Source of the DNA: a bacterium
Lineage (GTDB): Bacteria > Verrucomicrobiota > Kiritimatiellia > CAIKKV01 > CAITUY01
Direction of reading: 5' to 3'
DNA length: 64,000 bases
NCBI GenBank assembly: GCA_037128595.1
Contig: JBAXWB010000008.1
Span: 99,846-163,845, forward strand
The notes beneath the pieces are model-generated. The model made no database searches, was not told the DNA's origin, and saw only the letters and a list, made by a program, of their open reading frames with translations. This document shows, piece by piece, positions 1 to 8,209 of the stretch (position 1 is its first letter; each line of letters begins with the position of its first letter). The translations under genes and the position numbers were made by a program.

Positions 1-1094
1 GTTCTCAGCACCAGAAAGGTCCCCACTCCTGCCAGGATCACCAACGCAAAAAGGAGCCATACCCAGATCATGCTCTCAGAAGAAGCCGGGGGAATGCGCC
101 TGATTCCTGGATTAACACGCGCCGGAGTGACCGGAGTCTGCTCCCGACCGCGCCCTGAATCGGGACTATCAGGGGTGACCCCCTCGGTCGCCATGGTCCC
201 CGCCGTGTTGGCTGTTTCGCCGGTCTCATCCTGTTCCTCGTGACCCGGGGCGGGTTCAGGCCTCTCGGTGGCTCCCACTACCAGTTGCTGCAGAGCCAGA
301 GTCTCGGGCGGCGTCTCCATGGTGGGACCCTCGGGGAGAGGGCTCGCTACCCTAATCACAATAACCGTGACATTATCATCCCCCCCCTCATGCAAGGCTT
401 CATCAATCAGCAATTTCGCCATCTGCTCAAGGGGGTCAGACTGATGCTTCCTGATAATCTTGTGAATCCGCCGATCGCTCAACATCTTATCCAAGCCGTC
501 GGAACACAGCAGGAAAATATCCCCCGCCGCCACATCAAACGGAGTGGCTTCAAGGATCACATTCCGATCCAGCCCGACCGCACGCGTAATAACGCCCCGG
601 AACATGAGGGGCAACGTGCTGTCGTCGGGAAGCCCCGCCGCGGCCGCGACAGAGTGATCCGTCGTCAACTGGACCAAGGTATCCCGACGAAGGCGGTAGG
701 CCCGACTATCGCCCGCATGCAGGGCAATCCCCCTGGATGGAAACACCCGATCAAACACCAGACCGACCGCCGTACTTCCTGTGCCGTTGATGCCCAGTCC
801 ATCCGCACGCTCCTTGATCCAGCGACTCGCCTCATTCAGTGCCCGCTCGAATAATATGGCAGAGGCCTCCGCCGTCACCGAATAGCGGGCATCCGGTGAT
901 TCAAGGAAGGTCTTTCGCAAGGCATCCACGACCGCCTTGCTGGCCACCTCGCCCCCCTGAACCCCGCCCATCCCATCCGCCACGCAGAACACACCGCTCC
1001 CGGGCAGACTGATCATGGAATCTTCATTATTTTTCCGCCGCCGCCCGACATCCGTCAATTCGGCGGACGACAGATATTCAAACTGGGTATTCAC
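1..1094 (-). CDS. PP2C-family protein serine/threonine phosphatase, membrane-anchored (3' end outside window)
   Basis: This gene removes phosphate from Ser/Thr residues of proteins. It starts at a GTG at 1094, with AGAGG about 9 nt upstream and an in-frame TGA just before that. The PP2C motifs appear in order: NNED near residues 22-25, DGMGG at 40-44, then GTGSTA, HAGDSRAYR, TRAVGLD, LCSDGLDKML and DDNVTV. All metal-binding aspartates of the family are present. A Pro/Glu-rich linker follows, then a hydrophobic segment (MIWVWLLFALVILAGVGTF) just before the window edge, so the phosphatase is probably cytoplasmic with a C-terminal membrane anchor. It lies 22 nt after the FN3 lipoprotein on the same strand. 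The nearby FHA proteins make it the likely eraser of the phosphothreonines they read; that is inference. Confidence 0.9.
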   Translation of the reverse strand, partial: MNTQFEYLSSAELTDVGRRRKNNEDSMISLPGSGVFCVADGMGGVQGGEVASKAVVDALRKTFLESPDARYSVTAEASAILFERALNEASRWIKERADGLGINGTGSTAVGLVFDRVFPSRGIALHAGDSRAYRLRRDTLVQLTTDHSVAAAAGLPDDSTLPLMFRGVITRAVGLDRNVILEATPFDVAAGDIFLLCSDGLDKMLSDRRIHKIIRKHQSDPLEQMAKLLIDEALHEGGDDNVTVIVIRVASPLPEGPTMETPPETLALQQLVVGATERPEPAPGHEEQDETGETANTAGTMATEGVTPDSPDSGRGREQTPVTPARVNPGIRRIPPASSESMIWVWLLFALVILAGVGTFLVLR

Positions 1095-1116
1095 GGTAAC
1101 AGGCCTCTTTCAGAAA

Positions 1117-3165
1117 TTACTTTCCAGGTTCAATTTCAATCATTCCGCTCTTTTCACTCTCCAACCCATCCTTATCCACAGCCGAAATGGTCACGGTCAT
1201 CGGCTTTGACAGTTCCGTGAATTCGAAAAGGTAAGAGGTCTGCTCCGTGGTTGCAATCGGCTCCCACCCAAAAAGTTTCTTCCGCCACACATTGTAGCGC
1301 TGCACATCCGGTTGCGCAGGCGCCTGCCAGCTGACCCGTGCATTTGTCCCCACCCACTCGCGACTGACCCTTGAGGGCGCATCAGGGATCGGCTTGGCCC
1401 GTCCCATGATCACCTTGCTCCAGTCGCTTTCCAGACCGGCCTTATCAACTGCCTTGATCCGGGAATACCGGATTGTGCCCGACTCCAACGCCATTTCCCT
1501 CGCGGAAAGCCCACCCAATCGTCCGGAAGCGACCGTCATCAACTTGCGGAATCCCGCATCGGGCCGGTCCGCACTCTCAACCACATAATCGGCAATATCC
1601 ATTTCGGAGTTGGCCGCCCACGTCAGGTTGATGGACAAGGGGGTATTCGTGGTCGCCATCAACCCCACAGGAGCGGCAGGACGGTATTTTGTACGCGCCG
1701 AGGCGGCGATTGAGGCCGATGAACGGACGTTGGCATTATTGAACCCGATGACCTTGTATTGATACACGGCTCCATCTTTCAGAAAGCCCAGACCCGAGGT
1801 GGGCTTGATTTCGCCGCGATCCAGAAAGTTTGTCGAGCTGTGGCCATTCAACCGGCACACCTGCGCCCAGTTATCCTCACTATCATCAGCGCGCCACACC
1901 TCATACCCGACCACCGATTTATCCAGACTCATGGTCCAGGAAACCGGAATCTCACGGGGCCGTCCAGTTAAAGCCACTACGGCCGCCACCTCCTCCGGCA
2001 CTCCACGGGTGAAGGCTCGGGCCACGTCCGAGAACGCGCCTTCAGCCGTTACCGCATTCACGGCACGGATTCTGTAAAAATAGATGGCTTCATCCTCGAG
2101 TTTCCCCGGATTGGTGCCCCCGTCCAGATAGGAGCAGGAGGACCGTCCGGGGGCCGACCCTATTTTCTCAAAAAGACCTTCCGCCTGCCGGGCCCGGTAG
2201 ACATCATACCGGACCACATCCGGCTCGGGGTTCGACTCCCAGGAGATCGGAACACATCGCACTTCATCGGAGACGCCCACCACATGCTTCACCGCTGCAG
2301 GCGGCGGCAGTGTAACGACTTCAGAGACCCCGGAGGGGGCGCTTTCGGCATTCACACGGTTTACCGCAACCACACGATACAAATATCGGGTGCTATCCTT
2401 CAACACCGAAGCGGCCGTGCCACCATCCGTAAAGGTACAGGACGGGGTTACTCCGATACGTTCAAAGGCCGTTGAAGATGAAGCCAACGCCCGCTCAACG
2501 CGGTAAAGGGTAACCGCCTCAGACGGGGCCGCCCCCCCCCAGGTCACCGTTACCCCGCGGGAACTTGAGGCCACCGTGCTCACCTTGGAAGGGGAGGCAG
2601 GCGGGGGAGCCGTCACCGCCTTGACCACTGCAGAAGGAATGCTTTCCGGGCCCTCACGCTCCAATTGGGCAATAATCCGGTAGTAATAGGCGGTATTGTC
2701 CCTCAAGGGATTGTCTCGGGTTCCTGTATCTTTGAAGGACATTTTACGGGGCGAAACCGCCGCAATCTCCGCAAACGCATCATCTGATTCAAAGGAGCGT
2801 TCAATCTTGTAATGGAAGCACTCATCTGTCGGCATTTTCCAGCTGACCATTACCTCCCGCAACCCCTTACTCGAAACGGTCACTCCTTCGGGTTGTCCGT
2901 ATAATGTTTTTCGTTTTATCGCGCTATCGGCCACAGGCGACCCCACTGTGGGGCCGCTTGAAAGCGTAGACGCAGGAACCCCTGACGTTAATGAAGCGTG
3001 ACCCTCCGTGCGACGGGGATCAGCAATCTCGTACACCACCGCATTGCCGACCTGATTAGCGATGACCTCGCGGGGCAGATAATCAGGAACCCGCTGCCGG
3101 GTACGACACCCCGTAAGGCCTGACACCAAACACCATATCAATAAAATCCGTAGCAACCACACCAT
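1117..3165 (-). CDS. Lipoprotein with six fibronectin type III-like domains
   Basis: The N-terminus is a signal peptide ending in a lipobox (LTGC, cysteine at about residue 20), so it is probably a membrane-anchored lipoprotein facing the periplasm or surface. After a low-complexity stretch come six FN3-type repeats of about 95-105 residues, at about 84-190, 191-290, 291-392, 393-497, 498-592 and 593-682. Each carries the VSW / Y-x-V-x-R / Y-x-Y-R-I/V-x-A-V-N pattern of FN3 strands B to F. FN3 arrays act as spacers or as protein or glycan binders; no catalytic domain is visible. The start has GGGGAGG 8 nt upstream. It sits between the Tad operon and the PP2C gene and may be a surface partner of the appendage. 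That link is only positional. Confidence 0.85.
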   Translation of the reverse strand: MVWLLRILLIWCLVSGLTGCRTRQRVPDYLPREVIANQVGNAVVYEIADPRRTEGHASLTSGVPASTLSSGPTVGSPVADSAIKRKTLYGQPEGVTVSSKGLREVMVSWKMPTDECFHYKIERSFESDDAFAEIAAVSPRKMSFKDTGTRDNPLRDNTAYYYRIIAQLEREGPESIPSAVVKAVTAPPPASPSKVSTVASSSRGVTVTWGGAAPSEAVTLYRVERALASSSTAFERIGVTPSCTFTDGGTAASVLKDSTRYLYRVVAVNRVNAESAPSGVSEVVTLPPPAAVKHVVGVSDEVRCVPISWESNPEPDVVRYDVYRARQAEGLFEKIGSAPGRSSCSYLDGGTNPGKLEDEAIYFYRIRAVNAVTAEGAFSDVARAFTRGVPEEVAAVVALTGRPREIPVSWTMSLDKSVVGYEVWRADDSEDNWAQVCRLNGHSSTNFLDRGEIKPTSGLGFLKDGAVYQYKVIGFNNANVRSSASIAASARTKYRPAAPVGLMATTNTPLSINLTWAANSEMDIADYVVESADRPDAGFRKLMTVASGRLGGLSAREMALESGTIRYSRIKAVDKAGLESDWSKVIMGRAKPIPDAPSRVSREWVGTNARVSWQAPAQPDVQRYNVWRKKLFGWEPIATTEQTSYLFEFTELSKPMTVTISAVDKDGLESEKSGMIEIEPGK

Positions 3166-3313
3166 ATCCGTATCCTCCCCAGCCGATCCTCACCCACACC
3201 TCTATCAATACCCGCCTCTTTTTCCAAGCTTAACCTATAAAGTTGACAGTCATCCGCGTTCGCGCAAGGATTGGGAAAAGATTTTTGAACCCCAAGGAGG
3301 AGTTACCCTGAAT

Positions 3314-3664
3314 ATGACAAAATTATTGAAATGCCTCAGCAGTGGAATCGTTAGCCTGGTCTTTTGCCTGATGACCGGGTGCGCCACCACCCCAGGTGGC
3401 ATCGCGCCCTCCTCCACCCCGCTGGAAGGGCGGAGTTACACCATTCTCGGCTATACCGAAGCAACGGACAGCCGAGTCTGCCTGCTTGGCATCATCCCGA
3501 TATCACGCCACAATTCCGTCCGCGATGCCATTCAGAATGCAGCGAGGAAAGTCGGCGGGGATGCGCTGATCGAAGTGACGGCAGAATCCTATACTCAATA
3601 TTACATCCTCTTCTCGCGCGATATCACCCGCGTGGAAGGGATCGGCATCCGTTTCACAAAGTAG
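3314..3664 (+). CDS. Small lipoprotein, TRL-like
   Basis: A 116-residue protein with a lipoprotein signal peptide (MTGC lipobox, cysteine at about residue 23) and a short mature domain of about 90 residues. The mature part has a GRSYTILGYTEA start, a central LLGIIPI...DAIQNAARKVGGDALIEV segment and a closing IEGIGIRF-type strand. This pattern resembles small TRL-like lipoproteins; the family call is tentative and no biochemical function follows. AAGGAGGAG lies 10 nt before the ATG. It is the only plus-strand gene in this part of the locus, divergent from the FN3 lipoprotein and convergent with the last gene of the Tad operon, ending 12 nt from it. A TTGACA box lies about 70 nt upstream, but no convincing -10 box was found. 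Confidence 0.75.
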   Translation: MTKLLKCLSSGIVSLVFCLMTGCATTPGGIAPSSTPLEGRSYTILGYTEATDSRVCLLGIIPISRHNSVRDAIQNAARKVGGDALIEVTAESYTQYYILFSRDITRVEGIGIRFTK

Positions 3665-3675
3665 TGTCAGTCCGC

Positions 3676-4578
3676 TTACTCCGCAGGGCTCACTTCCGTC
3701 CAGGCCACCGACGCCCCTTGCCCATTGCGAGAAGGGGTAACCGCGAGGGAGCCGTATTGATCACCCCGGACAAGCAAGGCCGAATGGCCTTGTCCTGCGC
3801 GTTTTGGGGATGCGGCAAACATCGGGCGCCAGTTCCCCTTTTGCAAATTCAAAAGGGCTTCCCTGAATGCGCTCGCCGGATCCTGTTGCTGATACGTAAT
3901 TTTAGTCTGGTAACGTTGATCCCCGCTCTCCTCAACCACATTCAACCCCTGGGGGGTCATCACCCCTCTGGCATCCGGAACAGGCAACCATGGGCCGGCA
4001 AAGTCCTTTACGGACGGAGCCGCCGCACCACAGATCGTAACTTGAACCCACCCGGCCTTGTCTGGACGTTCCTCTGTCGCGACATGGATGGACCATGCCC
4101 CGCGATTCAACGCCAGGGAGGACCCCGTCACCTTCCTGTAGATCTCCAGAAATTGCGGATCCTGCAAACCTGAGTCCCCGCTCTGCTCACGATGCACCTC
4201 GGGCTTCAGGTTGTAACTTTCTTCCGTCACATCCCGCCACCCGCGTGCCGCCATCTGGCATTTGTAATACTCGAGGACCGCGGCCGGACTCGCACAGGTT
4301 TCCCAGTTTTCGGTAATGTAATCGACCCCATTCACACCCAATTCGCGCCGCCGCACGGCGGATGACGCCGGAAAATGGGGCCACAGGGACGGGGAGCTCC
4401 TGGCCACGCTCGGTCCCCTGACAGGCGGACTCCCGCCTTGCTCCGCCCGGGCAGGCTCCTCTCCCGTCAAACTGAACGAGCTCCCCAGGAAAATGCTCAA
4501 ACACACGGACAACAGCCAGAGCACCAGACACGACAGAATGGCGCGCCCCGCTACCCCTGCTATCGCCTTGATATTCAT
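3676..4578 (-). CDS. Single-pass membrane protein of unknown function, last gene of the Tad operon
   Basis: I do not recognise a named family. The protein has one N-terminal hydrophobic helix (about residues 5-35), then a Pro/Ser-rich stretch, then a soluble domain with segments such as ASPAAVLEYYKCQMAARGW and WSIHVATEE. The EYYKCQMAARGW segment resembles a motif seen in small secreted domains of PVC bacteria (from memory). I chose the ATG at 4578, which overlaps the TGA of the upstream pseudopilin as TGATG, so translation is probably coupled. An in-frame ATG 24 nt upstream (4602) has GGGG 11 nt before it and is an alternative. As the promoter-distal gene of the pilus operon it may assist pseudopilin assembly at the inner membrane; that is inference. 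Confidence 0.7.
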   Translation of the reverse strand: MNIKAIAGVAGRAILSCLVLWLLSVCLSIFLGSSFSLTGEEPARAEQGGSPPVRGPSVARSSPSLWPHFPASSAVRRRELGVNGVDYITENWETCASPAAVLEYYKCQMAARGWRDVTEESYNLKPEVHREQSGDSGLQDPQFLEIYRKVTGSSLALNRGAWSIHVATEERPDKAGWVQVTICGAAAPSVKDFAGPWLPVPDARGVMTPQGLNVVEESGDQRYQTKITYQQQDPASAFREALLNLQKGNWRPMFAASPKRAGQGHSALLVRGDQYGSLAVTPSRNGQGASVAWTEVSPAE

Positions 4579-5159
4579 CAGGAAAGCAGACTTCCAATCC
4601 ATTCGAGTATCGTCCCCACCGAACCGGCAATCTGGGACAACACCCCCTTTAGCGCATCCGAACGGTCCGGCCAGGTATTCTCAACGTCTGCCGGCCAAAC
4701 CGCAGAGGATGACTCCGACAGATAGTTCGTCAACGCCAGCGAAGGCATGAATGGAATTTGAATTTTCATCAGGGCGAACGGATACACATCGGGTTTTTCG
4801 AATTCTTCCGCAGTGATGCCAAAGGTAACGGTGGCCCGTTGCGCCGTGGCGTCGGCGCCACTCCATCCTGGGCCGATGGCGCTCAAATTTAGCCCCTCAG
4901 GCGCGGCAATATGCGCAAAATTAACATCTCTGCCGTAAAAGAAACTGCCCGCAATCCCCCCGGCGTCCGCATTATGCCCCATCATCCAGGCGGCATGCCG
5001 TGCCGCCATGACGGTTCGCACATGATTGATTCGCATATAGCACACGTGACTGATCAACACCCAGGTTAACGCCATCAGGGCCAAGCCAATACAGGCTTCA
5101 ACCAGGGCCTGACCGGAGGCACTTGCCCGTGAATTTCGATGGAGTGATAGGATAGTCAT
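4578..5159 (-). CDS. TadE-like pseudopilin
   Basis: The N-terminus has a short basic leader followed by GQALVEACIGLALMALTWVL, the class-III prepilin-like pattern of TadE/TadF proteins: small residue, hydrophobic helix and Glu near +5 of the predicted cut. The rest (about 150 residues) is a non-repetitive extracytoplasmic domain. Proteins of this kind are minor components of Flp pili and are cut by TadV-type peptidases. It follows the TadG-like gene by 13 nt and overlaps the next gene by 1 nt (TGATG). With the two genes before it, it forms a three-gene pseudopilin set, matching the TadE-TadF-TadG set of other Tad loci. The family assignment rests on the leader and context; the C-terminal domain is not recognisable. 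Confidence 0.75.
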   Translation of the reverse strand: MTILSLHRNSRASASGQALVEACIGLALMALTWVLISHVCYMRINHVRTVMAARHAAWMMGHNADAGGIAGSFFYGRDVNFAHIAAPEGLNLSAIGPGWSGADATAQRATVTFGITAEEFEKPDVYPFALMKIQIPFMPSLALTNYLSESSSAVWPADVENTWPDRSDALKGVLSQIAGSVGTILEWIGSLLS

Positions 5160-5172
5160 GCTAGAGCCAGCC

Positions 5173-6393
5173 TTAATGATAAATCCCGATCGGGCTCAAT
5201 TCATCGCCGCGCGTAGGTTTTTTATAATTGAAGGGTAGGTACACCGGGATGAGGGTTCCCCTGGAATTCACCTCATCAGTGTACGAAATCACCGGTGTCC
5301 CCTCAACCTGACTGCTGGCCAGGGCAATGAAGGCCGGCACCCGGAACGTATCCGGGTTAAGAATCTCACCGCTATACATCAAATTGGTATCCACAAACGT
5401 GGCTCCTTCTTTTGCTCTTAACCAGCGCGTATTCCCCAACCCGGCCACCTCATCCCCATATTTTTTTCCGGCAACCCACGTCATATACCCGGGATTCCCT
5501 TGATAGTACTTATCGGTCCACCCCCACTGATCTGGCGCTGAAAGCATCCACTGAAACGCCCAGGCCCCCTCCCACGCACTCTTGCACGCGCCCTTGCCAG
5601 CGGTATAGGCAAGATCGGCGGCATCATTCCAGGTTTCAGACGTCTTCCAGGGAAGCCCATCTCCCTCGTGGGTTTTAAGGCCCATTGTGAAAAACGTGTC
5701 ATCACCGACCAACGTCCAGGGAATGGCGGCGATAGAAAGGGAATCCAGCGGCGCAGGAAGGGAATCCAACGCGGCCAGCACGTCATCCGTGCCGCCCCAA
5801 GGCACCCCGCCGGCATCCATGAGGCTCCCCACATACTGGGGGATCACCTCAATGAGATTATCCCCCCCGCTGGCCTGCGCGATCTGGTGCGCATATCCGA
5901 TGGCCAGAATAGGGAACGCCGTCCTCGCCACCTCCTGGAAGTCATTAATAGCCGTTGCAAAGTACTCCTGGCCCTTGTCGATAACCGGAGCCGCCGAGCA
6001 CGCCAGGCAGGAAATGCCCGCCGCCGTCAACGCCCCGGCATAGGCCGATGTCCAGAAAAACGGTTTGGCGGCATGCACCGCCGCAATGGCAAAAACAGAC
6101 GCCCCACAACCCACCAGTGCCACCGATTCTGCCGTGAATAGAATTTTGTTCCCTTCATAGTGGATGTTGTTCAGATGCTGAATCACATTGCACCCTCTCG
6201 CCTCCCACAGCGCCGCCGCCTCGGCCGCCGCATCCACGGCATTTTGCGCCACAATACGGTCATAGACCGCCTTGTTCGTGTCCCCATTCAGCACTACCGT
6301 CATGACGACAAGAAACATCATCGTCCCGGACAGCAACAATGCGCTCCCGGAAGTGTCTTTCCGGAGATTCCGTATTCTGGCAAAGATTTTCAT
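5173..6393 (-). CDS. TadG-like Flp pilus-assembly protein
   Basis: The N-terminus (residues 1-60) carries a basic leader, SGSALLLSGTMMFLVVMTVVLNG and VAQNAVDAAAEAAALWEARG, matching the TadG N-terminal domain: one membrane helix, then a helix rich in Ala running along the membrane. A second hydrophobic stretch lies at about residues 85-130. The remaining 280 residues are a soluble extracytoplasmic domain without the VWA motif found in longer TadG proteins. At 406 residues it is on the short side for TadG. It overlaps the previous gene by ATGA (6390-6393), so translation is coupled. Role by family: a minor pilus component that may link pilus to envelope. Confidence 0.8.
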   Translation of the reverse strand: MKIFARIRNLRKDTSGSALLLSGTMMFLVVMTVVLNGDTNKAVYDRIVAQNAVDAAAEAAALWEARGCNVIQHLNNIHYEGNKILFTAESVALVGCGASVFAIAAVHAAKPFFWTSAYAGALTAAGISCLACSAAPVIDKGQEYFATAINDFQEVARTAFPILAIGYAHQIAQASGGDNLIEVIPQYVGSLMDAGGVPWGGTDDVLAALDSLPAPLDSLSIAAIPWTLVGDDTFFTMGLKTHEGDGLPWKTSETWNDAADLAYTAGKGACKSAWEGAWAFQWMLSAPDQWGWTDKYYQGNPGYMTWVAGKKYGDEVAGLGNTRWLRAKEGATFVDTNLMYSGEILNPDTFRVPAFIALASSQVEGTPVISYTDEVNSRGTLIPVYLPFNYKKPTRGDELSPIGIYH

Positions 6394-7469
6394 GGTTTCA
6401 TCAACTTTTCCAGCCGGTCCGTTTGAGTGATCACATCGGCTTTAGCGTTATTGCAGGATACCTTCTTTTGAGCCTCCAGCGCCTGCGCGTCCTTTAATTC
6501 CTGTTCGGCCACAGCGCGAGCAGGCGTTCCAGGATCAGTCTGAGCCACTTTTGTCTGGGCGGCTAGCGTGGCTTTATGGGCATTATCATAGTCTTCACAT
6601 TCATGTTGGGCCCGTTTCTGAGCCTCTTCAATATCCTTCTGCAACTGCTTCATCTCCTCGGCCTTTTTCTCAAGTTCAGGATCCGTCACTTCAGCGGCAG
6701 TCTCGGTGTCAGGCAACCGCGGCCGAAACGACTCCTTGGCGCCCCACTCCGCATAGCCCATGGAACACTTGCTCTGGATATTGATATGTGGACAAAGACT
6801 GAGATACTCATCCAACTCATCAGGGATATCGAATCCCGCCAGAGACTTTCCCTGCTCCCTCAGCATTTGATATTCGCCATAAGATTTCGGAATTCCTTCA
6901 AGCCCCTCGCGCAGGGATTCCAGCCCCGAAAAAATTTTCTGCCCGCCGATATAATTCCAAAGCTCCACCAGACCGGGAACGTAGATGGGCTGCGGATAAT
7001 TGATTTCCACATCCACCTGCTTGGGGTTGCCACTGGTATGAATAGAAATGCTTCCACCCAGAACACTGGAGTTCAAGCGCAGATTCTTGGCCACGAGGTA
7101 GCCCTTGATCAGTTGCTCCGCATGGGACCCCGTAAGCTCAAAGTCTGAAAGATCATACCCGAGGGCGGTGGTCTCGCCGGGCATGAGTCGGGCGATCGGG
7201 GCTAAGGCCATCGCCGCCGCGCTGGTGGCAAAATCAACCGCGCGGGCATCGCTGCCTGTTTCATGGATACTCAGGGCAGCATGCACCGCATAAGAGCGGG
7301 CCGCCGCATAGGCGGCATAGTTCCCAACCTGGTAGGCCTGAACAATAGCAACATATTGAAGCATGGCGAAAAAGAACAGCAGCACAATCGGGATGACGAT
7401 GGCAAACTCAGTCAATGACTGGGCTCTGTCATCTTTTACAATCCCGGGGCCATTTTTTCTCAAGTTCAC
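6390..7469 (-). CDS. TadE-like pseudopilin with C-terminal coiled coil
   Basis: It starts at a GTG (7469) with AAGGA 11 nt upstream. Residues 15-50 hold AQSLTEFAIVIPIVLLFFFA, a textbook TadE leader: Gln/Ser-Leu-Thr-Glu-Phe, then a hydrophobic helix, followed by YAAYAAARSYAVHAA as in other TadE proteins. The middle is a compact domain. The last 100 residues (about 255-355) are highly charged with heptad-like spacing (EEMKQLQKDIEEAQKRA, then AVAEQELKDAQALEAQKK), a likely coiled coil not usual in TadE, which is normally 150-200 residues. The coiled coil may mediate partner binding outside the membrane. It overlaps the TadG-like gene by 4 nt. Confidence 0.8.
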   Translation of the reverse strand: MNLRKNGPGIVKDDRAQSLTEFAIVIPIVLLFFFAMLQYVAIVQAYQVGNYAAYAAARSYAVHAALSIHETGSDARAVDFATSAAAMALAPIARLMPGETTALGYDLSDFELTGSHAEQLIKGYLVAKNLRLNSSVLGGSISIHTSGNPKQVDVEINYPQPIYVPGLVELWNYIGGQKIFSGLESLREGLEGIPKSYGEYQMLREQGKSLAGFDIPDELDEYLSLCPHINIQSKCSMGYAEWGAKESFRPRLPDTETAAEVTDPELEKKAEEMKQLQKDIEEAQKRAQHECEDYDNAHKATLAAQTKVAQTDPGTPARAVAEQELKDAQALEAQKKVSCNNAKADVITQTDRLEKLMKP

Positions 7470-7487
7470 GCGTTCAGTTCATCCTTG

Positions 7488-8012
7488 TTATTTCGCACCA
7501 CACAGGAACATGGCCATTTCACAACCAATCGCAATCGCCAACCCATATGGCACAAGGACCGGCTCAACGTTAACAGGCCCACAGGCCGTGGTCTTGCGCC
7601 AAAAGGCCAGCCGACGCATCCCGTTACCAATTCGCAGCCATAAGTCCCTCCGCCAGATCACGATCATGAACGCCAGACCCACTCCCACCAAAGCGGTATA
7701 GAATAATGCAGGCTGGATCAGCTTGGCCCCCATCAAGGCACCGGCCGCGCCCATGAGTTTTACATCCCCCCCGCCCACGCCGCCAAACACATAGAAAAGG
7801 AATAGAAAACCGAACCCGATCAGCAACCCACCCAAACTCGACCAGAAGGCGGGCATCCCCTGCAGGTAGCCTAAACACAATCCCACGGCCATCCCCGACA
7901 GGGTCAGCCAATTAGGAATCCGGCTATTCTTAATTTCACTGTAGACGGCTACGGCAAGCATCGCCGCCAATACACTCAAGGCTACTATATTTTCCACTGT
8001 CGTTGTCATCAT
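7488..8012 (-). CDS. Prepilin peptidase, TadV/CpaA type (A24 family), with an Asp-to-Glu change
   Basis: This inner-membrane aspartic protease would cut the leaders of the Flp and TadE-type prepilins in the operon. It is 174 residues with about five hydrophobic helices and lacks the N-terminal methyltransferase domain, as expected of the short TadV/CpaA type. The second catalytic motif is intact (VGGGDVKL, Asp83). The first motif reads YSEIKNSRIPN: the position usually held by the first catalytic Asp, eight residues before the Asn, is Glu26 (GAA at 7935-7937). RIPN after it is normal. Glu may still work as an acid, or activity may be altered. ATG codons at 8012 and 8009 are both possible; GGAAAC lies just upstream. 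Confidence 0.88.
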   Translation of the reverse strand: MMTTTVENIVALSVLAAMLAVAVYSEIKNSRIPNWLTLSGMAVGLCLGYLQGMPAFWSSLGGLLIGFGFLFLFYVFGGVGGGDVKLMGAAGALMGAKLIQPALFYTALVGVGLAFMIVIWRRDLWLRIGNGMRRLAFWRKTTACGPVNVEPVLVPYGLAIAIGCEMAMFLCGAK

Positions 8013-8030
8013 GGCATGTTTCCGACCCGC

Positions 8031-8201
8031 TCAGGGCCCTGGATATAACAATAGAACGGTAATGAGGTTATACTGGGCCCGGAGAGCGGTATATAAAGGA
8101 TTGTCCGGATGAAATAGCCAAAAGACCAGCGGCAGCGTGATACCCAGCATCACCACATATTCAGTGATGGCCTGGCCACTCCTGTTGGATAGTCGTGTCA
8201 T
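8031..8201 (-). CDS. Small Flp-type pilin-like protein
   Basis: A protein of 56 residues with the Flp processing motif SGQAITEYVVMLG: the cut would fall after Gly, leaving Glu at +5 and Tyr at +6, followed by a hydrophobic helix. After the helix there is only a short tail (about 30 residues), which fits Flp pilins better than TadE. It differs from the other Flp in the window, which is the first gene of the operon. I prefer the ATG at 8201; a TTG at 8213 overlapping the previous stop as TTGA is also possible and would add four residues. It may be a second or minor pilin, and it lies directly before the peptidase gene that would process it. Confidence 0.7.
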   Translation of the reverse strand: MTRLSNRSGQAITEYVVMLGITLPLVFWLFHPDNPLYTALRAQYNLITVLLLYPGP

Positions 8202-8209
8202 TGGTGCTT

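Noticed and set aside
3364..4173. A 269-codon plus-strand frame across the small lipoprotein and the end of the Tad operon
   Set aside because: Overlaps a lipoprotein with a clear signal peptide in another frame and runs antisense to the membrane protein gene; no ribosome site.
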